Counted from the stretch's first letter, positions 37,911 to 49,866 are shown. The stretch: 64,000 nucleotides of DNA from Colletes latitarsis (GCF_051014445.1 NC_135144.1:8990001-9054000); one strand, 5' to 3'. The notes: a model not told the origin generated them from the sequence alone. A program made the numbers and translations.

Positions 37911-38187
37911 AACCAATAGAAGATGAAATTATCAAATATCTACCCCTATAATGTGTATATATTCTTAAACCGGATAAGTAAATCTGCAAATGTGCAAAAT
38001 TTCAACAAAATTAATAATCCAAAGGCTTTGCCCTCTCCTTGTTAGTATCGTTATTGTGCAAAAATTTTTGTCAAATTATCCCTGCTTATCAGGACACGAA
38101 TTTATTTAATTTTTTAACGCTACCATGGCTGAAAATGTTGCTCCGAATTATTTATATTCCCCGCATAATATAATAATGTACGTTAAC

Positions 38188-38633
38188 TAGGGGTGTGCGA
38201 GGTCTCGAAAATATCGAGACGAGACGAGAATTTTTCTCGAGATCGAGACGAGATCTCGAAAGTATCTTGTTAATCGAGAATACCAAGAATCTTGAAAAAT
38301 CTCGAGAATCTAAAATATATCTGGATTCTCTAATACATATGCTATTATCAGAAAATGTAGAAAACTTAGCACTTTTATATGTAAATTCCAAATAAAATAT
38401 TATATAGTTAATTACATGCTTGACATTTATTTCTTATATTCCGGTTATCATTCATTTAAACTTTAAATTTTTGAGAATTCCAATATGTTCAAGATTTTTG
38501 AGATTCTTGAATACTTTCGAGAACCCGAAAATTTTCGAAATTCTCGATATTCTCGATTGACGAGATACTATCGAGTACTCGTCTCCTCTCAAACGTCAAG
38601 ATCTCGATATTTTCGAGACCTCGCACACCCCTA
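38188..38633. mobile_element. hAT-type MITE with 8-bp target duplication
   Basis: Inverted ends of about 33 bp start TAGGGGTGTGCGAGGTCTCG (38188) and end in the complement CGAGACCTCGCACACCCCTA (to 38633). Flanks ACGTTAAC (38180-38187) and ACGATAAC (38634-38641) are an 8-bp duplication with one mismatch, as in hAT elements. Just inside, short CGAGA/TCTCG repeats make further palindromes. 446 bp; the open stretches are by-products. Confidence 0.88.
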
Positions 38634-38879
38634 ACGATAACACAAAATTCTACGTTTATAACTTTTGCAATATTATACAATTTTTTAGTGTTTGTATGGA
38701 GTGAATTTCAATAAATACAAGATATTTTACGTATACTCGATCGATGCACAAAATATTCGAGACATGAATAGTCATCTCAACCTATGTATTCACTAGTCAA
38801 CATATTTACTAAAAATTCCCCAATGGAATTGATTGTAAACTTAGTGGTGTAATAGTAATAAAAAAAAGACATTAATAGG

Positions 38880-39420
38880 CAAGCATTAAAAACTGAAATA
38901 TTCGAATGCGAGGAAGGAGGAGCAACGAAACGGAGCAACCATAGCGAAAGAGCAACGTTCGAAGGCGCGATAATGACCGTAGATTCTCAGACGAGACGGC
39001 TGCTACGGCCGATTTCCGATCGTTAGAAGAATGACCGCCTAATCGGCATAGGGGAACGCGGTGTTCATAGCTTTATAATGACAGGCACAACATTCTGGCG
39101 CAAGTATTAAAGTCAGACAGATAAGTGACCTTTACAAGGGATTTACGGTCCTCCAAGCTTCTTCGTACGCGTTCAAATTCCACAGCTTCGAGAAATCAGG
39201 TTCAGACCGACGCGTCGCGACGCCCAGAATTGCTTAAGGGCTTTTCACGGTTATTATTCGGGCTCTCTGTACCAAAAATATCCAAAGGGTAGAGTATCGT
39301 GGATAACCTTGGCCCCTTTCGAGCTCCGAGGATGAATTATGAGTTTTCATATTAATATTTCGACCCTCGGAAGTTTGAGGAATAGAGACGCGAAGATCGT
39401 TAGTAAAACTCAAGTAACAT
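38880..39420. other. GC-richer segment without open frames
   Basis: Less AT-rich than its surroundings but with many stops on both strands, which argues against coding. It directly precedes the 325-bp array. Candidate conserved non-coding element. Confidence 0.3.
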
Positions 39421-39439
39421 CAGTTTTCGGTGGTGACAA

Positions 39440-40430
39440 TTTCTTTCTTTCGATTTTATATAGAATACAAATTTTGTATCATCTGTTTCCCTGTCTGCAA
39501 AATTCCTTCGATTCTTAAGAAGCTATTAAATAGCCCTTGATTAATTTTGGGGGGAAAAGACAGGCATTTTCACGAATGAGAAATTATAAACTTACTTGAA
39601 AAATGAGAACAGGTCATAAATTAGAATAAAAAATTCATTATCGAATAAAGATATTTCTCATTATAAAAGAATTACTTTCTGTTATATTTACATATCGAGA
39701 TCCGTCGAATTTCTTGGCCAACCTAATACATATTGAACCTGATCTCATCTCTAGTGATAAGGTGACTCTTTTTTTCGATTTTATATAGAATACAAATTTT
39801 GTATCATCTGTTTCCCTGTCTGCAAAATTCCTTCGATTCTTAAGAAGCTATTAAATAGCCCTTGATTAATTTTGGGGGCAAAAGAGAGGGATTTTTACGA
39901 ATGAGAAATTATAAACTTACTTGAAAAATGAGAACAGGTCATAAATTAGAATAAAAAATTCATTATCGTATAAAGATATTTCTCATTATAAAAGAATTAC
40001 TTTCTGTTATATTTACATATTGAGAACCGTCGAATTTCTTGGCCAACCTAATACATATTGAACCTGATCTCATGTCTAGTGATAAGGTGATTCTTTCTTT
40101 CGAGTTTATATAGAATACAAATTTTGTATCATCTGTTTCCCTGTCTGCAAAATTCCTTCGATTCTTAAGAAGCTATTAAATAGCCCTTGATTAATTTTGG
40201 GGGCAAAAGAGAGGGATTTTTACGAATGAGAAATTATAAACTTACTTGAAAAATGAGACCAGGTCATAAATTAGAATAAAAAATTCATTATCGAATAAAG
40301 ATATTTCTCATTATAAAAGAATTACTTTCTGTTATATTTACATATCGAGATCCGTCGAATTTCTTGGCCAACCTAATACATATTGAACCTGATCCTATCT
40401 CTAGTGATAAGGTGAGTTTCTTTCGATTTC
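39440..40430 (+). repeat. Tandem array of three ~325-bp units
   Basis: The text TTTATATAGAATACAAATTT recurs at about 39455, 39780 and 40105 (325 bp apart). Units share TCCCTGTCTGCAAAATTCC, TTCTTGGCCAACCTAATAC and AGTGATAAGGTGA, and differ at only a few positions. A fourth unit starts (GGTGAGTTTCTTTCGATTTC) and breaks off near 40435. Non-coding. Confidence 0.94.
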
Positions 40431-40435
40431 TGAAA

Positions 40436-41050
40436 TACGAACGCGATTAAATCGACGTGGAAAGATCGATACCCGTTACATTACGAAGGTAAAAAACATG
40501 GAACCTTCAGAAAATTTGCCTTTCTCTATCCACTGGGAACGAAGCGTGTCGAAAGTTCGGAATCGTCGTGGAATAATTAACGGAACAGGCCACTTGAAAT
40601 CTGACCAGCGACCAGAAAAGGTTTCGATTACTATCAAATATGTTCCACCTTCTAACTGGAACAGAGGCCATGCGTTCGCATGGAAATGAGAAAGCAACGA
40701 CTCCGAGATTGTAGGAACTACAACGCCGATAACGATACGGTAACGAGCCTAAACACCTGTATTTCACACGAATCAGGCCAGGAATAATAGGAGATGAATA
40801 TTAAGCCGCGTACCGATGGTCATGTTCGTCGCACACAACGTTATAAATGTACACACACTACAAGCGAGGCTAAAGAATGCATTTCCACGCGCACGAACGA
40901 ACTTTAGAGATACGGATATCTGTTCAAACACTATGTCAGCTTGTATCTCAAGTTCTTCGGTTTGTTGGGCGAATTGCAACACTTACGGAGACTTAAATGT
41001 ATCAAATATGCGCTATTAAAATATGACATTTGCGTTCGAATCGTTTGTGG
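40436..41050. other. GC-richer segment after the 325-bp array, unrecognised
   Basis: Several 60-86 codon frames on both strands (40498-40689 and 40816-41019 plus; 40476-40697, 40507-40767 and 40773-40982 minus) give no recognisable protein. Confidence 0.3.
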
Positions 41051-42273
41051 CTCGATCCCGTGACTCTTCGTGACGATTTTCTGGGGGCACTTTAACGTGA
41101 ACAAAATGGTGACGATTGATATTTACGGTAAAAAAGATAACATTAGAGAAAGTGATAAAATATATGTGTAACATATATAGTTTGTAATTTTATAAGATTT
41201 TATACATATGTCTCTTTATTTTTGTATACAAGGGAATTCATACCCGTAAATAAATAAAAGTAACAATTTTCAAATCAGTGGAAATTTGTTTTATTATATC
41301 GATTTGTCCGTGAAGTTTTTTATTTTATTTTTCGTTTTGTATTTAATTAGTTGAATGGAGTATTAGCAATAACTTCTAAGAACTTAACTTCTTTCATTCG
41401 AAACACTCCTTGTATTTAAATGTTTATAAGTTATTAACGATAACAGATATAAAAAGATAATTGAATTAAAAATTATACCCGTTCTGGAGATTTCTAAGTC
41501 CATGTGGATTACTGAACTCTCACTGAGAGATTCGTTCTTTTGTTCAGCACTCCACCCAACATATTCAAGCAAACAAAAGAGGATTACAAGAATTCTAATC
41601 CTTTCGAGCACTGTGTCTTTTTAGAAAATGTTTGTTTATTTCTTCGTAAGCTTCTCTACCTTTTGTATCGTTTCTTTGAGTTTCTCCCATTTATTATTTC
41701 CTTTTATACACAGAGGGATAGAACCACGACAGTCGAAACGTAGTATACATTTTCTTTTCGTATCCCAAGAAATAATAATCGACTCTACTTTTACAATTAA
41801 TGTTCAAACTGATGTAGAGTTCGACTTAGACGAATTAGTACGAAACTCTATTTGCCGCAAAGTTAAACAAAAATTGATAAATGGACGAAAAAGTGAGCGA
41901 TGATCACCGGTTTACAAGTCATTTTTAACACGTGCGTTTCTAGCGAACGAAAGCAGTTTTATTTGAAAAACACTAACTTGTCCCTTTCAAGGACTTCATA
42001 AACCGCACAGAAAAAATTGTAAAAAAATAACGGAACAAGATATGGATTTCAACCAAAAGAACAAAAATACACAGCCTCGTAAAAGATTTTTAACCAGCCA
42101 ACCCCTCAACACAATTTTAACGGAAAAGAAAAAGCTGTAACACCCTGACCGAGGACAAGACAAACCAAAGTCACACACGAACACCTGATCCACAGATCTA
42201 ATATAAAATTTAATTTTTAAAAGCAATTTAAATGTTATTTTTTAATTAATATCCAATAAAATTTTACTAAATG
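41051..42273. other. AT-rich intronic DNA, nothing recognised
   Basis: Open stretches at 41384-41611 (minus) and 41628-41903 (plus) are AT-driven and lack motifs. Confidence 0.4.
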
Positions 42274-42282
42274 TTAATTTAT

Positions 42283-44524
42283 TATATACAGGGTGTTCGA
42301 CCACCTCTGGGAAAAATTTTAATAGCAGATTCTAGAGGCCAAAATGAGACGAAAATCAAGAATATCAATTTTTTGACTGGCGCTTCGTTACAAAGTTATT
42401 AAAAAATTAAATTAAAAAATTTCAAATCATACTGAAAAAATTATTTTTGGTTGTGGAGGTCAATTACAATCATTTTTTATGAATATACATATCCCCGAAA
42501 TCCTACCCCCCTTCCAGAAAAAAATTTGGGTAGGTGGTGAAATTTTTCGGCGGAAAAAAAAATTTTTCAAATCATTCCAAAAAAATTATTTTCAATTGCA
42601 AGGATCGATTATAATCATTTTTTATGAACAGATATACCCCCGAAATCCTACCCAGTTTCGAGAAAAAAATTCGAGAAGGTGTGAAATTTTTCCACAAAAT
42701 TAAAAAATTTCAAATCGTTCTAGAAAAATTATTTTCGGTTGCAGGGGTCAATTATAATCATTTTTGGTGAATAGACATACCCGCGAATTCCTACGCATTT
42801 TCGAGAAAAAAATTCATTACCGAAAATCTAATATGAGGCCAGAAATGGTTCCCCGAATTTTCATGCGAATTTTTAAAACGTCATAACTCCTGAATGGATT
42901 GGACGATTTTAACGTTTAAAAAAGCAAACTGCGCGTATTTTGGTGGAGAATATGTACAAATCGCAAAAATATTCGAAAAGTTGTTCCTTGACCCCCTAAA
43001 ATGAGAAAAACCCCATAAAAGTGGTCCAATATTCAAACAACCATAACTCCTACAATAGTGAATATATTTCAATGAAACTTTTTTCTGAAGTAGAGCTCAT
43101 GGGTACCTACAGAAAAGTATTAGACAACTTTTCTATAGGGCGTCAAACAAAATTACTAAAAATCAAAAACGAATTTTTAAGAAAAATCGACAGGGGGTAG
43201 CTGCTGAAATTTTTCGACGAAAAAAAAATTTTTTAAATCGTTCTGAAAAAATTATTTTCAGTTGCAGAGGTTAATTACAATCATTTTTGGTCATTACACA
43301 TACCCCCGAAATCCTACGCATTTTCGAGAAAAAAATTCCGTACCGAAAATATAATTTCTGGTCAAAAATGCCTGCCCGAATTTTCATGCGAATCTTTAAA
43401 ACGTCATAACTTCTGAACGGATTGGACGATTTTAACGTTTAAAAAAGCAAACTGCGCGTATTTTGGTGGAGAATATGTACAAATCGCAAAAATATTCGAA
43501 AAGTTGTTCCTTGACCCCCTAAAATGAGAAAAACCCCATAAAAGTGGTCCAATATTCAAACAACCATAACTCCTACAATAGTGAATATATTTCAATGAAA
43601 CTTTTTTCTGAAGTAGAGCTCATGGGTACCTACAGAAAAGTATTAGACAACTTTTCTATAGGGCGTCAAACAAAATTACTAAAAATCAAAAACGAATTTT
43701 TAAGAAAAATCGACAGGGGGTAGCTGCTGAAATTTTTCGACGAAAAAAAAATTTTTTAAATCGTTCTGAAAAAATTATTTTCAGTTGCAGAGGTTAATTA
43801 CAATCATTTTTGGTCATTACACATACCCCCGAAATCCTACGCATTTTCGAGAAAAAAATTCCGTACCGAAAATATAATTTCTGGTCAAAAATGCCTGCCC
43901 GAATTTTCATGCGAATCTTTAAAACGTCATAACTTCTGAACGGATTGGACAATTTTAACGTTTAAAAAAGCAAACTGCGCGTATTTTGGTGGAGAATATA
44001 TACAAATCGCAAAAATATTCGAAAAGTTGGTCCTTGATACCGCAAAATAAGAAAAACAGCATAAAAATGGTCCAATTTTCAAACGGCCATAACTTATAGA
44101 ATAGTGAATATATTGGATTGAAATTGTGGGAGCAAGTAGAGTTCATAGATACCTACAAAAAAGTATTAGACAACTTTTCTGTAGATCGTCAAACAAAATT
44201 ACTAAAAATCAAAAACGAATTTTTAAGAAAAATCGACAGGGGGTAGGTGCCTAAATTTTTCGACGAAAAAAAAATTTTACAAATCGTTTTAAAAAAATTA
44301 TTTTCAGTTGCGGGGGTCGATTACAATCATTTTTTGTGAATATACATACCCCCGAAATCCGCCCCACTTTCGAGGAAAAAATTCAGTTCGGGCGGAACTT
44401 TAAACGTTAATAACTTCTTAACGAAGCCACCATCAACAAATTGATATTCTTGATTTATGTCTTATTTTGGCCTCTAGAATCTCCTATTAATATTTTTCCC
44501 CGGGGTGGCCGAACACCCTGTATA
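42283..44524 (+). mobile_element. TATACAGGGTG-family element, copy 7 (complete, largest)
   Basis: Left end TATATACAGGGTGTTCGACC, right end GTGGCCGAACACCCTGTATA. Inverted ends of about 110 bp (GGCCAAAATGAGACGAAAATC against ATGTCTTATTTTGGCCTCTA). Flanks TTAATTTAT at 42274-42282 and 44525-44533 look like a perfect 9-bp target duplication. No transposase. Inside are short ~145-bp subrepeats and two almost identical copies of a 523-bp module (from about 42820 and 43343), plus a third, diverged module to about 44240. Confidence 0.93.
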
Positions 44525-44533
44525 TTAATTTAT

Positions 44534-44718
44534 ATAAAAATATAAAAAATGTGATTATTGAAAATAATGAAGAATTACAATTTATTAAAAAGGTTATAGA
44601 TAAAATTAAACTAATTTCAATAAAGTTTAACAAATTAATTGATAAAGGTAATCGTAAATTTATTAATCTATCGAATCCACATTCAATGAGTACAAGTTTT
44701 TCTCGATCTTCTTAATAA
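44534..44718 (+). repeat. AT-rich repeat shared with 37690-37910
   Basis: Carries AATGTGATTATTGAAAATAA, AATTGATAAAGGTAATCGTA and TTTTTCTCGATCTTCTTAA. It leads into the retroelement coding remnant. Confidence 0.7.
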
Positions 44719-44943
44719 ATTATTGATAAAAAAAACTTTAATCCAATAAAATTTAATAAATCCTATTGCAATTACTGCGTTATCGAGCTCCTAACAGTCA
44801 ACCATTTACTATACGAGTGCAATGAAACTGATCAAATAAGAAATAAATACGACATAAAACCTGGCGCAGCTCTAACGGATCAAAAAGGAATAGAAAACAC
44901 CTTCGAGTACCTGAAGGAAATAACCACCATCGACAAAATATAA
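44719..44943 (+). pseudogene. Non-LTR retrotransposon, C-terminal end of ORF2 (remnant)
   Basis: The frame from 44719 to the TAA at 44941-44943 reads ...KSYCNYCVIELLTVNHLLYE then CNETDQIRNKYD...EYLKEITTIDKI-stop. The C-x2-C ... H-x4-C pattern with HLL.EC is the zinc-knuckle-like C-terminus of Jockey/R1-type ORF2 proteins. Reverse transcriptase and the endonuclease are absent; two stops (TAA TAA) lie just upstream. A 3' UTR-like tail rich in AAGAAAAAGAAGAAAAAAAG follows to about 44985. It is a 5'-truncated dead copy. Confidence 0.82.
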
Positions 44944-44985
44944 TTAACAAGAAATCCGTCAAGAAAAAGAAGAAAAAAAGAACTG

Positions 44986-45947
44986 TGAAAATTGTAAGGT
45001 GATGCCTGTGATAACTGAGAAGGAAGATCGATAATAATTACCATTACTTTTATTCAATAGTTACGTATTTATTTATTTATTAGGTAAGTACCCTCGCAAA
45101 ATGGTCTCCGGTGCAGAAACGAAACAACGTAACGGGGATTAAACGTTAAAAGTCTCCAGACTCGATCTTAGAACCGCGAACGACGTACACAATAGTTATG
45201 CACGTCGCAGATAATGCCGACTATTCTCGTTTATTTATACGCTCACGCATACGGGGACACGCGGTGTGGAGAGAAACACACACCGGAGATGAAGATATCT
45301 GTACAGACACCACGTGATTGCACGTCGCTTCGCGCCTTGCATCCGAAGTTCGCAGCTGCACTAAACGGATTTTTCGCAACGAGCAATCGTCTATTGCTTA
45401 CTTTCCAAACCTCCGAATCAAACATCCTTCTCTGGCTAAATTATGATTTTTTTCTTATTTTTTAACCATACGTTCAGCGTTGCACCAACTACAGCTAACA
45501 ATTATCGATGATGGTTAATAGATCGAGCAATAAATATTTTTTAACGGGCGAAATTCAAACGTCATGTCGCTAAGAAATCCTAAACTTTTTTCTTCATTTC
45601 AGAGTAGTTGGAGGGTCGAGAGAACTCACTTTTCTGCCCATTTATCAATTGATTCGTCTAAAATCGAATAACCACCAAAATCTGAAAATTTTGTCTATCG
45701 AATTCTTTTTCATAAGCTTGAACATTAATTGTAAAAATAGAGTCGATTTTTATTTTAATAGAGCAAGATTTGGTTTTGAAATAATTGTATGGATTTTGCG
45801 ATTGATTAGATTAAAGAATTGTATTATCTTTCTTTCCATAAGGTATTTCATTCTATAATCACCTTCGTTTAAATTTTTCTCAAAATAAAAAAAATAAATT
45901 CCTCTCAATATGGTCAGACTGCATCAAACTGTGCAAACGATTACTAA
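44986..45947. other. Mixed intronic DNA with a small GC-richer patch
   Basis: A GC-richer stretch at 45190-45440 is open on both strands without a recognisable domain. The remainder is AT-rich. Confidence 0.35.
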
Positions 45948-46112
45948 CACTACCTGTAATAAATGAATTATTTATTCATTGTTTACATTTATTGTTTACT
46001 TATTTATTCGTTAACTATATATTTATTCATTATTCATTAACGCAATGAATGAGTAAATAAGTAAATAATAAATGAATTAGTTATTTATTCATTACAGGAA
46101 GTACTAATAGTT
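45948..46112. repeat. Foldback hairpin, ~60-bp arms
   Basis: CCTGTAATAAATGAATTATT ... GTTTACTTATTTATTC on the left pairs with GAGTAAATAAGTAAATAATA ... TTATTTATTCATTACAGG on the right around a short loop near 46020-46045. AT-rich MITE-like or simple-repeat-derived palindrome. Confidence 0.75.
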
Positions 46113-47470
46113 TTACCTAATTTTACCATATGGAGAAAAATTTGAACGAATGAATTATTTATTATTTAAGGGTTTAAATAACACAAGAATAATTATTCGT
46201 TTTTTAACAAATCTTAATAAATTATTTACAGTAACACAATTATTTATTATTTATCAGTTGCTCAGTTTTATTGCACCATTTATTTTAATTTTACTAGTTA
46301 TTTCATGGACAAAGTATATGGACAATAAATGTTATGTTTACTTCAGTTAATTTCAAATTAAATTATTCCTAATGATTTGAATATTTTACTCATCGAATAC
46401 AAATTATACACTTAAGCAGAAACTGGAAAGTCAATAATTATTTATCACTATTGTTTCTTCCAAAGGTAAATAAAGAAATAACATTTTCATCTTCAAATGA
46501 CAAATAAATTGTTTGTACTGACATATAAATATACATTGTTTGGATAGAAATTTTACTCGTCATTTCTTATGTATTATTTAAATACCAAATTTTCCACGTC
46601 TTACATTTATGCTTTCGATATTAATTCACTATCAATTCTAAATACCCTCACTTTTCAATTTTCTCAACTTATCTTGTCTTTTCCTCGTACATTGAAAAAG
46701 ATCAAAATCAGGAATAGAACTATTGATATTAAATAAATTATGCCTGTTCGATTTTTATTTATTTCGAATAAAAATTCGCCGCATCTTGAAACAGACCACA
46801 AAATGCGTCGTGACAAATGATTTGGCAATTCAGTTAGTCCGCAAACGAACGTTATTCAACGGATTCTTTTATTTCTACGAACTTTATCTCTGAAATTGCT
46901 ACGATCACGTACAACGCGATATTGTTTACCGGGACGTGTTTTATTTCCCTCGATTTCAGAACAACTCGCAAAAGTGGTCCGCTTTGAGGGAAAAGTACCA
47001 CCGCGGTAAAACTTTACCAACTGTTAAACCGTGTAAATCGATAGCATGCTTTTTTTAAATTCCGATGAACGGAGATGACGATGCACGAGCGTAGTTAGAA
47101 ATCGGACCGCGACAACGCCATTGCAAAAAGAACGCAACGTTTCTATCAAGATCTAACATTTTCCTATTCATTGTAGCGCAATTTTTCAGTTACATTCATT
47201 TCAGTGCAATTTTAAACTTAAAAAGGAAAACATTCTATCGATCTTTTCTCTGGATACATAGAACAGCTAAGCATCGAGTTTACAATAATTTTCACGGAAA
47301 AATTAAATATCAATTTTTAAGTCTAACAATAACATAAGACAATATTATTAATAATAAAAAAAAGTATTATCGAATCGATCCACGTTCCTCAAGGCCACGT
47401 TTTCTTCGTCAACGACGACGTAAAAACCTTTTACGAAATAATGAGAATAATAAGAAGAAAAAAGGAATGA
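46113..47470. other. AT-rich intronic DNA, nothing recognised
   Basis: Only AT-driven short frames (for example 46150-46350). No shared repeats. Confidence 0.4.
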
Positions 47471-49200
47471 AAATATATGAAAATGGAATGGTTAAAAATT
47501 GTTAGAACCTGTTCCCTGTATCCTGTTGCTATTTTTTTCGTGACGCCACAAATATTCCCTATTCGTCGTATTCTGCGCCGAAAAGTCGAAAACGACTCGC
47601 TGGCGCCTTTCTCTCAGTCGTTCTCTCTCTATTTTACCATCTCACTCGCGGCCACGACGACGTTTCGACGATGACTAGAGACACAAATCGCCGAATCTCG
47701 TATAGTGGTCTCTCGACCTGTCGCACGCTCGCACGCGCGAGCAAAAATAGCAAATTCCTTCGCGTTGGATTGTTTGGTAACGAAGAATTCTCGATCGACA
47801 GTCGATCGTTAAAGAGAATTCAAATTTAGGAATCGGAACGACTAAAAAGTTGGTATCACTGATTAACGTCGAAGTAGCGAAGAGAATTAGGTTACTGGTA
47901 TACGAAATTAATTAAACGTCAATTTACATTAACACGATGAGCTCCAAAATTATAAGGTAATGTTTATTGAATTTTGTATATTTGTTACTTGGTTTTGTTC
48001 GTACGTTTGATCTTAATCTTTTGTGGAAACATTTGTTGTAAACGAGCAAGCATTAACTCAATTTTTCTATCGTAGGAAAATTTTTAATCGCATAAATTAA
48101 CTACTATTAACTTTACTATGATGAAAACATGATTTTCAAGCGAAAACAAATGTCCAAGAGCATTTTTTGTAACTCCTTGCTATACTTAACGCCTGACAAT
48201 TTTTCTTTAGACATTTCCAGACAAGTAACAATGACGAAACGCGAGATCAGTATGCATGGAAACATAATCTATAACCCCGTACACGATTCGTTGTTCGAGT
48301 CTGAAATTTTCGTCGAAAATAAAACGCTGAATTTTTGTTGAATTCGAGATTGACGTGTGTGCTACACGTATCCGCGAATAAACATCAGCCAGGTCGTTGA
48401 ATTTCGATGAACAATCGCGAAACGTTGACAATCGACGCACCGAAGTAACCTTTGTCGCGCGGTCCCATTTTAGAAAATTACAGGGCCGTTAATTGCAAAA
48501 CATGGTACGCCGAACAAACGATAAAACATTCTGCAAAGATCGGTAGTACCCGATCAACAAATTATACTATGAAAACGTTCACATTGCGTTTCAATAATGT
48601 AAATTTCTTTTTGTTTCGCTCTATTTTTATCCAAATTTTTATTCTAAATAAACTACATTCATAATAATGTAAAAAAAACAAAAAAACTGTTGTACTTTTT
48701 CTCGTGAAATATATACAAAACGTAATGTCTTGTAACTTTCAACGACCTAATTTAGTAAGACAACACCAAAAAGTTTAGATTTACTAATCGCAGAACCAAA
48801 CGTACCGTTCGTGTACTCTCATCATTTTGAAGAACTGTAATCTTAAAATTTAGTGTAGTATAACTTACTGTATAATTTCAGTATTGTATAATCAGAAATA
48901 AACCTCAGACGAGGTTTCAAATGCCCAATAAAAAAAAAAACATTCGATAAAAAATTGTTGATAAACCGAAGTCACTAAATTTTATTTAATCGCAGAAAAT
49001 AAAGGAATATTTTGTCGTTCTGTCGAATGTCACTCAAGTCGACCGTTATTTACAATATCGAAGATGCATCGATTACGTTGAAAATAACAATTAACTTGGT
49101 TATTTTCAATCGACTATATTAATGCGTAATTTTCATTATCAATAAGTTATAATAAGTTAAGTATAAATAAGTACGATTCGTCTGAACCATAACGATCCGT
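47471..49200. other. Intronic DNA close to foxo exon, GC-richer at 47480-47760
   Basis: A CpG-richer patch at 47480-47760 and a moderately CpG-rich one at 48200-48560 lie within 2 kb downstream of the foxo donor. No exon could be assigned. They are plausible intronic regulatory elements. Confidence 0.35.
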
Positions 49201-49422
49201 CGATACACATGGATTTCATTACACGAATCATTTTAACCTTCGTTCCGGAGAGTCGTAGCCATCGCGTGTAGACAATACGTAAGGTCGAGGCGGGAATACG
49301 AGAGACGAAAGGCGCGCTAACAACGAACGCGAGGTACACAGTTTCCCGCGACCAGAATTCGTTCCTGAAAAGATAAGACGCACCAAGGAAGAGAAACGAG
49401 AAAAAAAGGAGGGAAAGCTCAC

Positions 49423-49866
49423 CTTCCAACCGGCGCTACTGTTGCTCTCCCCCTTCTCTCTGAAAAACGGAATATTCTGCATCATCCATTCATAGATCTG
49501 AGACAGAGTCAACCGTTCGTCGGGAGCGCTAGTAATGGCTTGAGTGATGAGATCCGCATAACTATGATTTCCCCAGGCGTTTCTTCGCGAGGAATTCTTT
49601 TTGACCGGTAGCAGGCTGGTACCTTGGCCGAGAGAGCCGTGTCGCGGCGGCGTGCTACTTTCGCCGCCTTCGACACCCTCTTTGCTGGCCGACACGTTCG
49701 CCACCACGTTCCCATCGATGTATCCCTCGGATCTTGGCAACGGCCACGTGTGCGATCGCGCTCTCGTCTGCGGTTCGAATCCACTCTCAAGGTCGTACGG
49801 TACCCCCTGCTGTGGTTGCAACCCGGATTGCGAACCCGATGTTGAAACCGACACCGGGTCCATCAT
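49423..49866 (-). CDS. foxo: FOXO forkhead transcription factor, first coding exon (partial gene)
   Basis: This exon encodes the first 148 residues of a FOXO protein, the DNA-binding effector of insulin/PI3K-Akt signalling that moves between cytoplasm and nucleus. Residues 29-41 (GFEPQTRARSHTW) match the conserved N-terminal FOXO motif; R35-x-R37-x-x-T40 is the Akt phosphorylation and 14-3-3 site. The forkhead domain starts near residue 92 (SSRRNAWGNHSYADLI), continues through LTLSQIYEWMMQNIPFF, and is cut after SNSSAGWK at AAG|GTGAGC. FOXO genes are known to split at this point, and the next exon should begin NSIRHNLSLH. The start is the tandem ATG ATG (49866-49861). The frame stays open for 162 codons upstream but contains no in-frame ATG, and the tandem ATG has a purine at -3. 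Residues 45-88 form a low-complexity acidic/serine linker. DNA recognition helix 3, the NLS and the other Akt sites lie in exons outside the window. The identification is secure; only the start depends on an unseen 5' exon structure. Confidence 0.96.

Larger units (their letters stand above)
37303..38012. repeat. 55-bp inverted repeats around element copy 6
   Basis: 37303-37357 (GTTTGCACATTTGTAGATTT ... CAGTTTAAGAATATA) is the inverted complement of 37957-38012 (TATATTCTTAAAC ... AATCTGCAAATGTGC). Only the left arm touches the element; about 325 bp of AT-rich repeat lies before the right arm. Confidence 0.85.
1..49422 (-). other. Presumed first coding intron of foxo (partial)
   Basis: The foxo exon ends in a consensus donor (GTGAGC, from 49422 downward). 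I looked on the minus strand for the second half of the forkhead domain (NSIRHNLSLH, SSWWM) and did not find it, so the intron likely continues past base 1. It holds only repeats, transposon remains and unexplained CpG-rich islands. Very large first introns are usual for insect and vertebrate FOXO genes. Another small gene nested here cannot be excluded, because short exons without motifs are hard to see by eye. Confidence 0.7.

Noticed and set aside
42881..44146. Repeated 63-codon frames (MKYIHYCRSYG type), also at 20314
   Set aside because: They come from the internal module of the TATACAGGGTG transposon family and are not constrained proteins.
49770..49790. tRNA-like GGTTCGAATCC text
   Set aside because: It lies in the foxo coding exon (GFEPQTRA read on the other strand) and no cloverleaf surrounds it.
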